From contig NZ_JBHUOP010000001.1 in the NCBI RefSeq assembly GCF_042683685.1, positions 124,001 through 188,000 of the forward strand: 64,000 nucleotides of DNA, read 5' to 3'. Source of the DNA: Timonella corticicola (lineage in GTDB: Bacteria > Actinomycetota > Actinomycetes > Actinomycetales > Cellulomonadaceae). The notes under the pieces were generated by a model. It worked only from the letters and a program-made list of their open reading frames with translations, was not told the origin of the DNA and made no database searches. Positions 35,787 to 45,112 of this stretch are shown here, in pieces (within the stretch, counting starts at the first letter, position 1; each line of letters opens with the position of its first letter). The translations under genes were made by a program, and so were the position numbers.

Positions 35787-35818
35787 GAGGGCCATCCCGT
35801 CCAAACGGAATGGCCCTC
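35787..35818. terminator. Hairpin downstream of guaB1
   Basis: GAGGGCCAT (35787-35795) and ATGGCCCTC (35810-35818) pair, with an inner CCGT-CCAA-ACGG. It is about 130 bases beyond the guaB1 stop on the minus strand. The remaining bases of the 35733-35945 spacer show no gene. Confidence 0.65.
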
Positions 35819-35945
35819 CCAAGGCGAGTGGATCACTCAAGATGCCGACTCGTCGAAAAGCAGTATCAAAACAGTGGGCTACACAGCCCATCGCGACCCA
35901 ACCCGGAACCACCCAAAGCGAGCAGCACCCAGTCAGATCAAACAG

Positions 35946-37415
35946 TCACCAACTGGTGGCCAGCGGGCGGCCCTCGGCGTAACCGGCCGCAGACTGCACG
36001 CCGACAACCGCACGCTCGTGGAACTCCTCGAGAGAGCGAGCGCCAGCATAGGTGCAGGACGAGCGGACACCGGAGGTGATGTCGTCAATCAGGTCTTCCA
36101 CGCCCGGACGCTTCGGGTCGAGGTACATCTTCGAGGACGAGATGCCCTCCTCGTACAGACCCTTGCGGGCGCGGTCGAACGCCTCGGACTGCGCGGTACG
36201 TGCGGCGACAGCGCGAGCGGACGCCATGCCAAAGGATTCCTTGTAGAGGCGGCCGTTGCCGTCATCGTGTAGGTCACCAGGCGATTCGTGCGTGCCAGCG
36301 AACCAGGAACCGATCATGACCTGGGAAGCGCCGGCCGCGATTGCGAGGGCGACATCGCGTGGGTGGCGGACACCGCCGTCAGCCCACACGTGCTTGCCGA
36401 GACGACGAGCCTCGGTTGCGGTCTCGAGCACAGCGGAGAACTGCGGGCGGCCAACACCGGTCTGCATGCGGGTCGTGCACATGGCACCTGGACCAACACC
36501 AACCTTGAGGATGTCAGCGCCAGCCTCAACGAGGTCAGCCACTGCGGAAGCGGTCACAACGTTTCCGGCAACAACCGGAACGGTTGGGGAGACGGAACGA
36601 ACGGCGCGCAAAGCGTCGATCATCTTCTGCTGGTGGCCGTGCGCGGTGTCAACCACGAGGGTGTCCACGCCAGCTTCGAGCAGTGCGGCTGTCTTACCTG
36701 CAACGTCACCGTTAATACCTACGGCGGCGGCAATGCGGAGGCGACCCTGAGCGTCGAGCGCTGGGGTGTAGATGGAAGAGCGGACCAGACCCTTGCGCGA
36801 GACAACACCGATCGCGTTGCCCTGCTCGTCAACCACAGGTGCAAAACGCAGGCGAGCGTCGTTGAGGGTGTTGAACGCGGCGCGCAGTTCCGCACCGTTG
36901 ACTCCGCCCTGAGCGCCAGCGAAGTCAGCCGCGTTCAAGGTGAGTGGGTTCGTGGACATGACGGTGTGAACCTGCGAGTAGCGGTCGATGCCCTGGCAGT
37001 CGGCTGCGGTCAGCACGCCCACGAGCTTGCCGTCCTCAACAACGAGTGCAGCGCCGTGTGCACGCTTTCCGATCAGCGACAACGCAGTGTCCACCGGGTC
37101 TTCCGGGGATAGTACGATTGCGGTCTCGATGACTGGGTGCGCGCTCTTCACACTGGCAATGACGTCCTGCACCACGCTGACGGGGATGTCCTGTGGGATG
37201 ACGGCCATCGCGCCGCGACGAGCGACGGTCTCGGACATGCGGCGTCCCGACACTGCGGTCATGTTCGCAACAACGAGTGGCACGGTGGTGCCGGTTCCGT
37301 CCACGGAGGACAGGTCCACGTCGAATCGCGAGGCTACGTCGGAACGCGACGGTGTCAGGAAGACATCGCCGTAGGTCAGGTCTTGGTTGGTCTCATGACC
37401 GTTCAAAAAGCGCAT
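35946..37415 (-). CDS. guaB1: GuaB1-family IMP dehydrogenase-related protein (probable GMP reductase)
   Basis: A 489-residue TIM-barrel enzyme with an inserted CBS pair (about residues 95-215). The barrel shows VPLVVANMTAVSG, the loop GVGPGAMCTTRMQTGVGRPQ with the catalytic Cys, and VWADGGVRHPRDVALAIAAG. The GPGAMCTTR form in place of GPGSICTTR, and the overall length, match the actinobacterial GuaB1 group. Mycobacterial members of that group have been reported to be GMP reductases rather than IMP dehydrogenases. The ATG at 37415 starts directly with MRFLNGHETNQDLTYGDVFL; a GTG at 37421 would add two residues. The gene stands alone. Confidence 0.85.
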   Translation of the reverse strand: MRFLNGHETNQDLTYGDVFLTPSRSDVASRFDVDLSSVDGTGTTVPLVVANMTAVSGRRMSETVARRGAMAVIPQDIPVSVVQDVIASVKSAHPVIETAIVLSPEDPVDTALSLIGKRAHGAALVVEDGKLVGVLTAADCQGIDRYSQVHTVMSTNPLTLNAADFAGAQGGVNGAELRAAFNTLNDARLRFAPVVDEQGNAIGVVSRKGLVRSSIYTPALDAQGRLRIAAAVGINGDVAGKTAALLEAGVDTLVVDTAHGHQQKMIDALRAVRSVSPTVPVVAGNVVTASAVADLVEAGADILKVGVGPGAMCTTRMQTGVGRPQFSAVLETATEARRLGKHVWADGGVRHPRDVALAIAAGASQVMIGSWFAGTHESPGDLHDDGNGRLYKESFGMASARAVAARTAQSEAFDRARKGLYEEGISSSKMYLDPKRPGVEDLIDDITSGVRSSCTYAGARSLEEFHERAVVGVQSAAGYAEGRPLATSW

Positions 37416-37589
37416 GAACACCAGTCTATGGGGAGTTTTGGCCGGTTTTAAGGGCTTAGGGGTGTGATCTGTGCTCGCTGCGCCTGCTTCGCGGTCTATC
37501 TTCTGTGGTGCGTGCCTTGCGGTATAAGCCTTCTTATTGGCGACGATCTCTCGTCTTCCAGCCTCATCTCACGTCTTCTCTGCGCCGAG

Positions 37590-37648
37590 GGGGCTTTTTT
37601 GGTCCGGGTGCACAGCCTTTTGCCATGCACCCGGACCAAAAAAGCCCC
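37590..37648. repeat. Long-hairpin family copy in a divergent spacer
   Basis: The left arm starting GGGGCTTTTTTGGTCCGGGT (37590-37612) and its exact inverse (37626-37648) form a 23-bp perfect stem around a 13-base loop. The element resembles an intrinsic terminator, yet it stands between the divergent guaB1 and epimerase genes, where neither transcript ends. No supported gene exists in 37416-37735. Confidence 0.8.
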
Positions 37649-37735
37649 ACCGAGCAGAAGGTGCGCGGGTTGAGAGTGGGATAGGGTCAAACGAAACAGA
37701 GTGGATCGCATGGAACGGTTCATATAGGGGAGTGC

Positions 37736-38692
37736 ATGTCCAAGATTGTGATCGCAGGAGCTTCGGGATTCATTGGTAAGCGGCTGCAACGCGAGTATGA
37801 GGAACGTGGACACACCGTAGTCACGATCGGCCGGAGCGGGAACACTACTTGGGACAATCAGTCGAGTGTGAATGCGGCGGTTGACGGCGCGGAACTACTG
37901 ATCAACATGGCCGGTAAGAACGTTGGCTGCCGTTACAACGATGCGGCCCGCAACGAGATCCTGTCGTCCCGGCTGCGTACCACCCGGGCGTTGCACGCCG
38001 CCGTAGCCCAGGCGGAACACCCGCCGGCGCTCTGGCTCAACTCGTCAACCGCAACGATCTATAGGCATGCCACCGATGGACCTCAAACCGAGTCAGCCGG
38101 TGAACTCGGTCAGGGATTCTCCGTTGACGTGGCCCGCAACTGGGAGCGCGAATTCTTCACCGGTGAACTACCAGGTACCCGCCGCGTGGCGTTGCGGATG
38201 GCCATCGTCTTGGGTGACGGTCCAGCGGCCAACAAACTCCTGATGTTGGCTCGGTTTGGTTTGGGTGGCCCACAGATTGATGGCTGGTCGCTGAACCATA
38301 AACGCTACCGTGGCATCGGCCCGGACCCGAGCGGAGACGGCAACGCCCCGCACTACCCGACCAAGGGGAATCAGCGGTTCTCGTGGATTCACATCGACGA
38401 TGTGGTGCGGGCGGTCGACCACATCGTTGAACGCGAGGAACTGACCGGTCCAGTCAACCTTGCAGCACCAGGGCCGGTGACGAACCGAGAACTCATGTCC
38501 ATCCTGCGTAAGCATGTGGGTGCCCCATTTGGTCTCCCCTCTTACCGGTGGATGCTCGAACCGGCGATGTTCCTTGCCCGACAGGAACCGGAGATGCTCC
38601 TGAAATCACGGTGGGTTCTGCCCGAGGCACTCGAAGCATCAGGTTTTGAGTTCCGGTGGCCGGACCTCGGCGAGGCCGTCGCAACCCTCTAG
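37736..38692 (+). CDS. TIGR01777 family NAD(P)-dependent epimerase/SDR protein
   Basis: A 318-residue extended-SDR protein. The N-terminal nucleotide motif is GASGFIGKRL (residues 8-17). LINMAGKNVGCRY follows, where the Cys-Arg-Tyr pattern is typical of TIGR01777. The C-terminal DUF1731-like segment contains PVNLAAPGPVTNRELM and LPEALEASGFEFRWPDL. Members include YfcH and SulA-like SDRs of unknown substrate. The ATG at 37736 has GGGGAG seven bases upstream. Single gene, ending before a long hairpin. Confidence 0.9.
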   Translation: MSKIVIAGASGFIGKRLQREYEERGHTVVTIGRSGNTTWDNQSSVNAAVDGAELLINMAGKNVGCRYNDAARNEILSSRLRTTRALHAAVAQAEHPPALWLNSSTATIYRHATDGPQTESAGELGQGFSVDVARNWEREFFTGELPGTRRVALRMAIVLGDGPAANKLLMLARFGLGGPQIDGWSLNHKRYRGIGPDPSGDGNAPHYPTKGNQRFSWIHIDDVVRAVDHIVEREELTGPVNLAAPGPVTNRELMSILRKHVGAPFGLPSYRWMLEPAMFLARQEPEMLLKSRWVLPEALEASGFEFRWPDLGEAVATL

Positions 38693-38743
38693 AACTCACG
38701 GGCCTTAAGTTATGAGTTCCTGGTTCCCTACCTTCCGGTTTAA

Positions 38744-38812
38744 CTCGATGGGGTCTTTTTAGTCCAAGTGCGTAGGAAAAGTGTGTGCATGCGGAACGAA
38801 AAGGCCCCATCG
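38744..38812. repeat. Long-hairpin family copy behind the epimerase gene
   Basis: CTCGATGGGGTCTTTTTAGT opens the left arm and GGAACGAAAAGGCCCCATCG closes the right arm; the base of the stem pairs well and the loop-proximal part is degraded. It begins 51 bases after the epimerase stop. The remainder of 38813-39096 has no supported gene; it is purine-rich on the plus strand and contains only shadow frames. Confidence 0.7.
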
Positions 38813-39096
38813 ACTTGAGCGCGGAAAAGTTGGGCGTGGCTTCAAGGCAGGGTGGAAGAACTATTGGGGCAGAGGTGAAAGAAACTGGTGATGGAGGGTG
38901 TGGCGTAAGGCAGAGGGGAGACGAAGGGCAAGAGCATCCAAGCATGAGTAATTATCAGGAGCGAGCGGAGGTGAAGAAGGCACGGTCAGGAGCGCTCGGC
39001 CTTGCTGAAAGGCCACTGGATGGAGAAGCTCAAGGAGGGGTGGCCGTGGGACCTTGGGCACGGGAAACGCTCAGCGAGGTGTCCTAACCTAGTGGT

Positions 39097-39627
39097 ATGA
39101 ATCAGTGCAAGCACTCACGGACCACGGCGGGCGCCAAGCTCGTGCTCTCCGCGATCCTTGCACTCACAGCGCTGATTGCGCTCACTATCGGTCAACCCGT
39201 GCACCATGGCCCTTTCGCGAACACCAGCCTCCAGGCCTCCGCAACCACCTCCGCTGATACTCATGGCGGGAGCGCTCAGCTATCCAACGCAACCAAGAAT
39301 GCAACGCACGTGGCCTGGGCGGACGAGGGATCGTCGCCAATAGAGCGCAGCACTGAATCAAAGCCCAGCGCAGCAGTGCACCACACGCCAACGCAACATC
39401 TCGCATTTCTGCTCTCAGATGACTGCGCCACCTGCGCAAACGAACTCGTGACAAGCATCATGGCGTGCGTGATAGCGCTGCTCCTGGTGATGTCCGCGTT
39501 TGCCGGACCACGTTTCTTCCGCCTCCTGACGAACGCGCCATGCAGCAGACCAGTGCTCATGCCTCACGGAGCATACGCACACCACCGCACCGTGGACCTG
39601 ATAGCGCTAGGCATCAGCCGAACCTGA
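39097..39627 (+). CDS. Small two-span membrane protein upstream of cueP
   Basis: A 176-residue protein with an N-terminal span (about 14-33), a Ser/Thr/His-rich extracytoplasmic stretch, a Cys-x-x-Cys in DDCATCANEL, a second span (about 117-137) and a C-terminus ending in LIALGISRT. Small actinobacterial membrane proteins with such -ISRT or -LRT endings often neighbour copper genes (DUF6153-like); I cannot assign the family with certainty. The Cys pair and His cluster could contact copper. It is followed after 96 bases by cueP on the same strand. Confidence 0.6.
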   Translation: MNQCKHSRTTAGAKLVLSAILALTALIALTIGQPVHHGPFANTSLQASATTSADTHGGSAQLSNATKNATHVAWADEGSSPIERSTESKPSAAVHHTPTQHLAFLLSDDCATCANELVTSIMACVIALLLVMSAFAGPRFFRLLTNAPCSRPVLMPHGAYAHHRTVDLIALGISRT

Positions 39628-39723
39628 GAATCACCGATCTGCCCACAGAAGGCGGCATCGCCGCATCAATGCGTGGGCACCAGACGGCCATCACAACGAT
39701 TCTCACGGAAAGAAACCTGAAGT

Positions 39724-40383
39724 ATGTTCACCTCTATTGCCGCGCCACGCCGCCGCTCCAATTCCCGCGTAACCCTCCGGACTGTAGGACTGGCGCTCGC
39801 GGGTGCCCTGATCCTCGCAGGATGCTCCACCTCCAGGCCAACAACCTCGACCTCGACAACGCAAGACAGTACGGCCACAGACGAGACGCCGCAGGATGAC
39901 GCACAAACTCTCCTTGCCAAGCACAACCTCGATGGACTCGACACCAAAGCGGTCATCAGCGCGCTTGAACAACTACCTGTAGCGCAGCGGCCAACGGACC
40001 TGATCGCCTCGATCCGCCCAACCGGACTCGTGGTGAGCGACGAGTCCACTGAAGCGGTACTGCCCATGCCACAGGATGAGTTCTATCTGTCTGTCGCCCC
40101 CTACTTCGATGAGACGCACCCATGCCATTTCCACTCACTGACCACCTGCCGTGGCGAACTTGCAAGCGCGGACATCCAGGTCAAGATCACCAACAAGGAA
40201 ACAGGTGAGGTGCTGGTTGACGAGACACGGACAACCGAGGACAACGGATTCTTTGGCTTCTGGTTGCCACAAGGAATCGACGCCACGGTTGAGTTGAGCG
40301 CAGGTGACCGCTCGGCCAGCGCTGACGTATCCACCAAGGGCGACGAGGATGCTACCTGCCTGACCACGATGCAACTGGTCTAG
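39724..40383 (+). CDS. cueP: CueP family copper-binding lipoprotein
   Basis: A 219-residue exported protein; LALAGALILAGCSTS provides a lipobox with the Cys near residue 37. The mature part matches Salmonella CueP along its length: LLAKHNLDGLDTKAVISALE, FYLSVAPYFDETHPCHFHSL, then TTCRGEL and NGFFGFWLPQGID, ending DATCLTTMQL. The three family cysteines (in HPCHFH, TTCRGE and ATCLTT) are all present. CueP stores periplasmic copper and supplies it to superoxide dismutase in Salmonella; here it would be tethered to the membrane outside the cell. No copper ATPase or CueR is nearby. Confidence 0.9.
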   Translation: MFTSIAAPRRRSNSRVTLRTVGLALAGALILAGCSTSRPTTSTSTTQDSTATDETPQDDAQTLLAKHNLDGLDTKAVISALEQLPVAQRPTDLIASIRPTGLVVSDESTEAVLPMPQDEFYLSVAPYFDETHPCHFHSLTTCRGELASADIQVKITNKETGEVLVDETRTTEDNGFFGFWLPQGIDATVELSAGDRSASADVSTKGDEDATCLTTMQLV

Positions 40384-40391
40384 GTACTCAC

Positions 40392-40465
40392 ACTCGGTGG
40401 GCTGTTTTTTGGTCCGGGTGCACAACTTTTTGTTGTACGCCCGGGACAAAAACAGCCCACCGGTG
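40392..40465 (+). repeat. Long-hairpin family copy behind cueP
   Basis: CTCGGTGGGCTGTTTTTTGG begins the left arm and GACAAAAACAGCCCACCGGT ends the right arm. The outer stem is almost perfect. It starts nine bases after the cueP stop and probably terminates it. The following 40466-40625 spacer shows only a ribosome-proximal promoter region. Confidence 0.8.
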
Positions 40466-40625
40466 CTAGGAAGAGGTAGGGCCGACGCGCCACCTGTTCA
40501 GAGTTCGCCTGTTCAAAGCCAATGCACAGCGACATCAAAGCCTAAAAAAATCCGATGCTGGCCTACTTGATTGTGGAAGTACTTGGCGGAACGCGATCCG
40601 CTCAGACAATCGAGATGAGTTAGAC

Positions 40626-42602
40626 ATGAAACCAGTACGAACAAACAGTTCGCGCAAACTTGCAGCGGCAATCATCGCGGGAACGCTCGCGGTAACCGTG
40701 ACCGCGTGCTCAACCAGTTCAGAGGCAGACAATGAGGCTTCGTCCGTGGCAGCCGAATCGGACTCAGGCAGCTCCGACACCGACGAGGCGACGCAAACGG
40801 CGCTTGCAGTGGACGCAACGCAGAGCGCAGAGGCAGTGCTCGCAGCAAACGAGGAGGTTCACTCGGCAGAGATCGTTGACGAATCGGGAACTATCCAGGT
40901 CGTGCTTGGCTCCAGCGATGTTCCGGAGGGCGTGAGCGTGGACGGGACGACCGTCACGATTTCAGCGGCGGGCACGTACTCGTTGACGGGAGAGCTTGAA
41001 GGCCAAGTCGTTATCAACGTGCCTGACGGTAAGGTCGCACTCATCTTGGATGGCGTGGAGATTACGTCGCCGGAAGGTCCTGCAGTCTCTGCAGTGGACG
41101 TTGACGAACTCACGATTGTTTTGGCTGATGGCACGGTGAATACCCTCACTGACTCCGCCACCTATGACGAGGACGCGGACCCAAATGCGGCTCTTTACAG
41201 TGCCGGTGACACCACAATCCAGGGAACCGGTGCCCTAACGGTTGTGGGTAACTACAACGACGGCATCACATCCAAGGATGGGCTGCTCATCGAATCCGGA
41301 AACATCACTGTGACGGCAGTCGATGACGCGATTCGCGGTAAGGACTACATCGTTGTCACTGGAGGCTCCTTTGACCTGACAGCGGGTGGCGACGGCTTGA
41401 CCTCGGATAATGATTCTGAGGCTGATCGCGGTTATATCGCTATCTCCGGTGGGGCCCTCACCATTGCGGCGCAGGGCGATGGCATTGCCGCGGAGACTGA
41501 CGTGGTGGTGACAGGTGGGACGCTGGACATCACGGCGGGCACCGGAGCAGGCAGCGCGCCCGATGATGAAACCTCAACCAAGGGCATTAAGTCTGGCGTG
41601 ATCTTGGTACTTGAGGGTGGAGACATCACGGTTGATGCCCAAGACGACGGCCTGCACTCGGATGGCGCTATCAGGCTCGCCGGTGCAACCACGACGGTGG
41701 CGAGTGGAGATGACGGCGTTCATGCGGACGGACGATTCCTCGCAGCGTCCGGCGCTCTCACTGTGACCACCTCATACGAGGGGATAGAGGCTTACCATAT
41801 CGAGTTGGCAGGAGCATCTATCGATGTCACTGCTTCCGATGACGGACTAAACGCGGCAGGTGGCGACAACAGCGAAAACGCAGGATTCGGCGGAGGCGAC
41901 TTCTCCGGGGAACTACCTGAAGGCATGGAACCGCCGGAGGGTATGGAGTTGCCAGAGGGCGCGGAAGCACCAGAGAGTTTCGACCCTGCAAATGTTCCTG
42001 ATCTTGGCGAACTTCCAGAAGGCGTGGAGATGCCGGAACCGCCAGATGCCAGCGAACAGCCAAACGGTGGTCCCGGTTCTGACGAGCAGGGAGAACAGGG
42101 CACCCGTCCGGAAGAAGGGCAGCGTGGTCAGGGCGGTCCTGGCGGAGGTGGCGGCGGTATGGGACAGGCCGGTGATTACAGCATCACCATTTCCGCAGGC
42201 GATATCACGATCACGGCTGAGGGTGACGGCATCGACTCCAACGGTTCGCTCACAATCGAGGGCGGCACGGTTACGGTCAACGGCCCATCCGGTGGCGGCA
42301 ATGGATCTATTGACGTGGATGGCACCTACACGATCACTGGTGGCGAGGTGCTGACCGTTGGCACATCGGACATGCCCGTCAACCCTGCTGAGGGATCGCA
42401 GGCCTGGATAGCCGTTGATTCCGTTGGAATCTCCGCGGGGGACAGCATTGAGATTTCCGACGAGTCCGGCACCTCTGTCTACACCGCCACCGCCAGCTTG
42501 GCGGGGCAACGGATATTCCTCTCCACGGCCACGTTGAGAAGTGGCCAAACCTATACGGTGAGAGTCAATGGAACCGAGACGAGCACCGCCTCGGCGACCT
42601 GA
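40626..42602 (+). CDS. Cthe_2159-like (DUF4353) carbohydrate-binding beta-helix lipoprotein
   Basis: A 658-residue lipoprotein with Cys28 in the lipobox TVTACSTS. The body is a right-handed parallel beta-helix of the Cthe_2159/DUF4353 type, with repeated rungs such as YNDGITSKDGLLIESGNITV and GGDGLTSDNDSEADRGYIAI, a fold shown in Clostridium to bind acidic polysaccharide and calcium. A low-complexity insert (about 425-515) rich in PEGMEPPEG-like and Gly/Gln/Pro stretches interrupts the helix. A short final rung and an Ig-like end (SGTSVYTATASLAGQ) follow. It is a surface protein, ligand unknown. Confidence 0.82.
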   Translation: MKPVRTNSSRKLAAAIIAGTLAVTVTACSTSSEADNEASSVAAESDSGSSDTDEATQTALAVDATQSAEAVLAANEEVHSAEIVDESGTIQVVLGSSDVPEGVSVDGTTVTISAAGTYSLTGELEGQVVINVPDGKVALILDGVEITSPEGPAVSAVDVDELTIVLADGTVNTLTDSATYDEDADPNAALYSAGDTTIQGTGALTVVGNYNDGITSKDGLLIESGNITVTAVDDAIRGKDYIVVTGGSFDLTAGGDGLTSDNDSEADRGYIAISGGALTIAAQGDGIAAETDVVVTGGTLDITAGTGAGSAPDDETSTKGIKSGVILVLEGGDITVDAQDDGLHSDGAIRLAGATTTVASGDDGVHADGRFLAASGALTVTTSYEGIEAYHIELAGASIDVTASDDGLNAAGGDNSENAGFGGGDFSGELPEGMEPPEGMELPEGAEAPESFDPANVPDLGELPEGVEMPEPPDASEQPNGGPGSDEQGEQGTRPEEGQRGQGGPGGGGGGMGQAGDYSITISAGDITITAEGDGIDSNGSLTIEGGTVTVNGPSGGGNGSIDVDGTYTITGGEVLTVGTSDMPVNPAEGSQAWIAVDSVGISAGDSIEISDESGTSVYTATASLAGQRIFLSTATLRSGQTYTVRVNGTETSTASAT

Positions 42603-42621
42603 CCACAGTTACTCAGTCAAA

Positions 42622-42693
42622 CTCGGTGGGGCTTTTCTGGTCCGGGCGCACAGCAAAAGGCTGTGCACCCGGACCAGAAAAGCCCCACCGGTG
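42622..42693 (+). repeat. Long-hairpin family copy, best conserved
   Basis: CGGTGGGGCTTTTCTGGTCC starts a left arm whose 30 bases pair with the right arm at 29 positions (single C-A mismatch), around a short CAAAAGG loop. It begins 20 bases after the lipoprotein stop. The rest of 42694-42918 contains no gene except the ribosome site of the DUF808 gene. Confidence 0.85.
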
Positions 42694-42918
42694 TTAGGGG
42701 TGCTGAGGGAGGAGTCGGGCACAGGGATGGCCCTGAGGGGAGCGGAAGTGGAGAAGGTGCAGGAAGGTGAGGGCTCGTCGCCAATCACATACAGGGCGTG
42801 CGGTGGTGGAGACGTGCGTCAAAATGGCTCGCACAGACACCTATAGTTAGTGTGAACGCCTAACTTTACCGGCGTGCGGACGATCCCATCCGTGCGGGAT
42901 CACCTTGAAAGGTTCACC

Positions 42919-43869
42919 ATGGCATCTGGTCTCTTCGCCCTGCTCGATGACATCGCAGTGCTTGCCAAGGCAGCGGCTGCAAGCGTAGACGATCTCGCGA
43001 CCGTCGCCCTCAAAGCATCGGCGAAATCGATGGGTGTCGTGATCGACGATGCGGCGGTTACACCGCAGTATGTGCGAGGTATCGCGCCGAAGCGAGAACT
43101 TCCCGTTATCAAGCGGATCACGCTGGGCAGCCTGCGCAACAAGTTCCTGATCATCCTGCCGCTGGCGTTGATCCTGTCCACGTGGGCTCCCGCCACGCTG
43201 CCGTGGCTGTTGTTGATCGGTGGATCGTATCTGGCCTATGAGGGCGCCGAGAAGGTCCTCGGCTGGTTCGGTGTTCACCTGCATGGGCATGACAAGAAAG
43301 CCGAGACCGAGAAGGTTCGCTCCGAGAAGGAGTTCGAGGACAAACTCGTGGGCGGGGCGGTGCGAACCGATCTGATCCTGTCCACGGAGATCATGCTGAT
43401 CTCACTCGCGAACGTTGAGTCGTCTAACTTCTGGGAGCGGTTGGGCATCCTGGTGATCATCGCGTTTGTCATGACTATTGGCGTGTACGGAGTCGTGGCG
43501 GTGCTCGTCAAGATGGATGATGTGGGGGTGCGCTTGGCGCAGTGGCCCGGTAAGAGCTTGCCAGCGCTTGGGCGAGGCTTGGTCAAGGGAATGCCGCACG
43601 TCTTTACTGTGCTGTCAGTCGTGGGAACGATTGCGATGCTGTGGGTTGGCGGACACATTGTGGTGAAGTCGCTCTACGATATTGGTCTTGTGACTGCGCT
43701 CTACGATGTCGAGCACACGATCACTCACGCCGTTGAGGCAGCGGGAGGGGTCGTGCAATGGCTTGCTGCGACCCTTTACTCGGCAGTTGTCGGATGTGTA
43801 TGGGGTATTGCCATCGTCGGAATTATCGCCGTAGTGTCCAAGATTCGGACGGGTACCTCAACCCACTAG
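42919..43869 (+). CDS. DUF808 family inner-membrane protein (YedI-like)
   Basis: A 316-residue membrane protein. The N-terminus MASGLFALLDDIAVLAKAAA, then DDAAVTPQYVRGIAPKRELP and YLAYEGAEKVLGW, are signatures of the DUF808/YedI family. At least five to six hydrophobic segments follow. The ATG at 42919 has GAAAGG upstream and matches the family start; the GTG at 42874 is rejected. Family function is unknown; a role in membrane homeostasis has not been shown. Confidence 0.9.
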   Translation: MASGLFALLDDIAVLAKAAAASVDDLATVALKASAKSMGVVIDDAAVTPQYVRGIAPKRELPVIKRITLGSLRNKFLIILPLALILSTWAPATLPWLLLIGGSYLAYEGAEKVLGWFGVHLHGHDKKAETEKVRSEKEFEDKLVGGAVRTDLILSTEIMLISLANVESSNFWERLGILVIIAFVMTIGVYGVVAVLVKMDDVGVRLAQWPGKSLPALGRGLVKGMPHVFTVLSVVGTIAMLWVGGHIVVKSLYDIGLVTALYDVEHTITHAVEAAGGVVQWLAATLYSAVVGCVWGIAIVGIIAVVSKIRTGTSTH

Positions 43870-44187
43870 GGTTTCGACATTTTTTGGTGGAATCCCGCAT
43901 TTGCATGTCACCTAAAGCGCTTAAACTCGGGGAAAACGACAATACTTAACCCAGAGTTACCCGAGTGAGTCAACGTAAAGCGTTAGTAACTAAAAGGTCA
44001 CAATGCGGTATCAAGTGCTGTCAAAGGTGGCAGCACCTCACGAAATGCCACAGGATGGTCACAGGCCAAACGTGTGTCACAGCACACAAATCCGCTTGCT
44101 GGGTCACCGTGCCCAGGACATGGCTTGGAAGAAAATTGAGGCCTCGGCTCACTAAGAACCGCGGCCTCAACCAGACTGAGGAGCAAC
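43870..44187 (+). promoter_or_regulatory. Leader of the glutamate transporter operon
   Basis: No gene is supported. Several elements could matter: paired AAAGCG motifs at 43914 and 43976, a dyad TGTGTCACAGCACACA near 44073, and a hairpin TTGAGGCC (44136-44143) with GGCCTCAA (44163-44170) that could act as an attenuator 18 bases before the gluA start. The ribosome site of gluA is GAGGAG. Confidence 0.35.
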
Positions 44188-45003
44188 ATGAGTACTCCGC
44201 ATGAGGGCAGTACACCGCAGCATGCAGCGCAGGGGTCAACGAACACATCGCAGGGAGCCAGTGGGACCGACGTATTGGTTCAACTGAAAGATGTGAACAA
44301 ACACTTTGGAGACCTGCACGTCCTAAAAGACATCAACCTTGATGTACACAAAGGAGAGGTGCTTGTGGTCATCGGTCCATCAGGATCGGGAAAATCCACG
44401 TTGTGCCGAACCATCAACCGTCTCGAACCCATCGACACGGGCACGATCACGCTCGACTCCCAGCCGCTCCCAGAAGAAGGACGACCACTGGCGCGGTTGC
44501 GCGCAGACGTGGGGATGGTCTTTCAATCGTTCAACCTCTTCGCCCACAAGACCATCTTGGACAATGTGACCCTCGGCCCCATCAAAGTCCGCAAGATGAA
44601 ATCGGCAGATGCGCGTAAGCGAGCAATGGAGCTCCTTGAACGTGTCGGTGTGGCAAACCAAGCCGAAAAGATCCCCGCACAACTATCGGGTGGACAACAA
44701 CAGCGTGTCGCAATCGCCCGCGCTCTGGCCATGCAACCCAAGGTCATCCTCTTCGATGAGCCAACGTCCGCACTCGACCCAGAAATGGTCAACGAAGTGC
44801 TTGATGTCATGGTCTCGCTCGCAAAGGAGGGAATGACCATGGTCGTTGTCACCCACGAAATGGGGTTCGCACGCAAGGCAGCCGACCGGGTCGTGTTCAT
44901 GGCGGATGGTCAAATCGTCGAGCAGGCCAGCCCAGAAGAATTCTTCGACAACCCGCAAAGTGATCGAGCCAAGGACTTCCTCGGGAAGATCCTGTCCCAC
45001 TAA
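44188..45003 (+). CDS. gluA: Glutamate/polar amino acid ABC transporter ATPase
   Basis: A 271-residue ATPase. Walker A GPSGSGKST near residue 65, the signature LSGGQQQRVAIARALAM, Walker B VILFDEPTSALDPEMV and VVTHEMGFA place it in the polar amino acid importer family (GlnQ/GluA). The first 25 residues are polar and variable. Gene order ATPase, binding lipoprotein, permease, permease is that of corynebacterial gluABCD. Glutamate as the substrate is inferred from this order and the sequence type. Confidence 0.9.
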   Translation: MSTPHEGSTPQHAAQGSTNTSQGASGTDVLVQLKDVNKHFGDLHVLKDINLDVHKGEVLVVIGPSGSGKSTLCRTINRLEPIDTGTITLDSQPLPEEGRPLARLRADVGMVFQSFNLFAHKTILDNVTLGPIKVRKMKSADARKRAMELLERVGVANQAEKIPAQLSGGQQQRVAIARALAMQPKVILFDEPTSALDPEMVNEVLDVMVSLAKEGMTMVVVTHEMGFARKAADRVVFMADGQIVEQASPEEFFDNPQSDRAKDFLGKILSH

Positions 45004-45112
45004 TCGACTGACCTACTGATTTCTGGCGCGTCTGAGCAGTTCACGCAGACAACCCTTTCACCTTCCACGTCATCGGAGACTGGGAGGCGTACACCCCACG
45101 CGATGACCACAC

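Noticed and set aside
36288..37112. 274-codon plus-strand frame inside guaB1
   Set aside because: It is the antisense shadow of a clearly conserved enzyme; no family resemblance or ribosome site.
39081..39096. IdeR-like half box before the 39097 gene
   Set aside because: Only one half of the dyad matches and it overlaps the start region; too weak beside the clear box at 33659.
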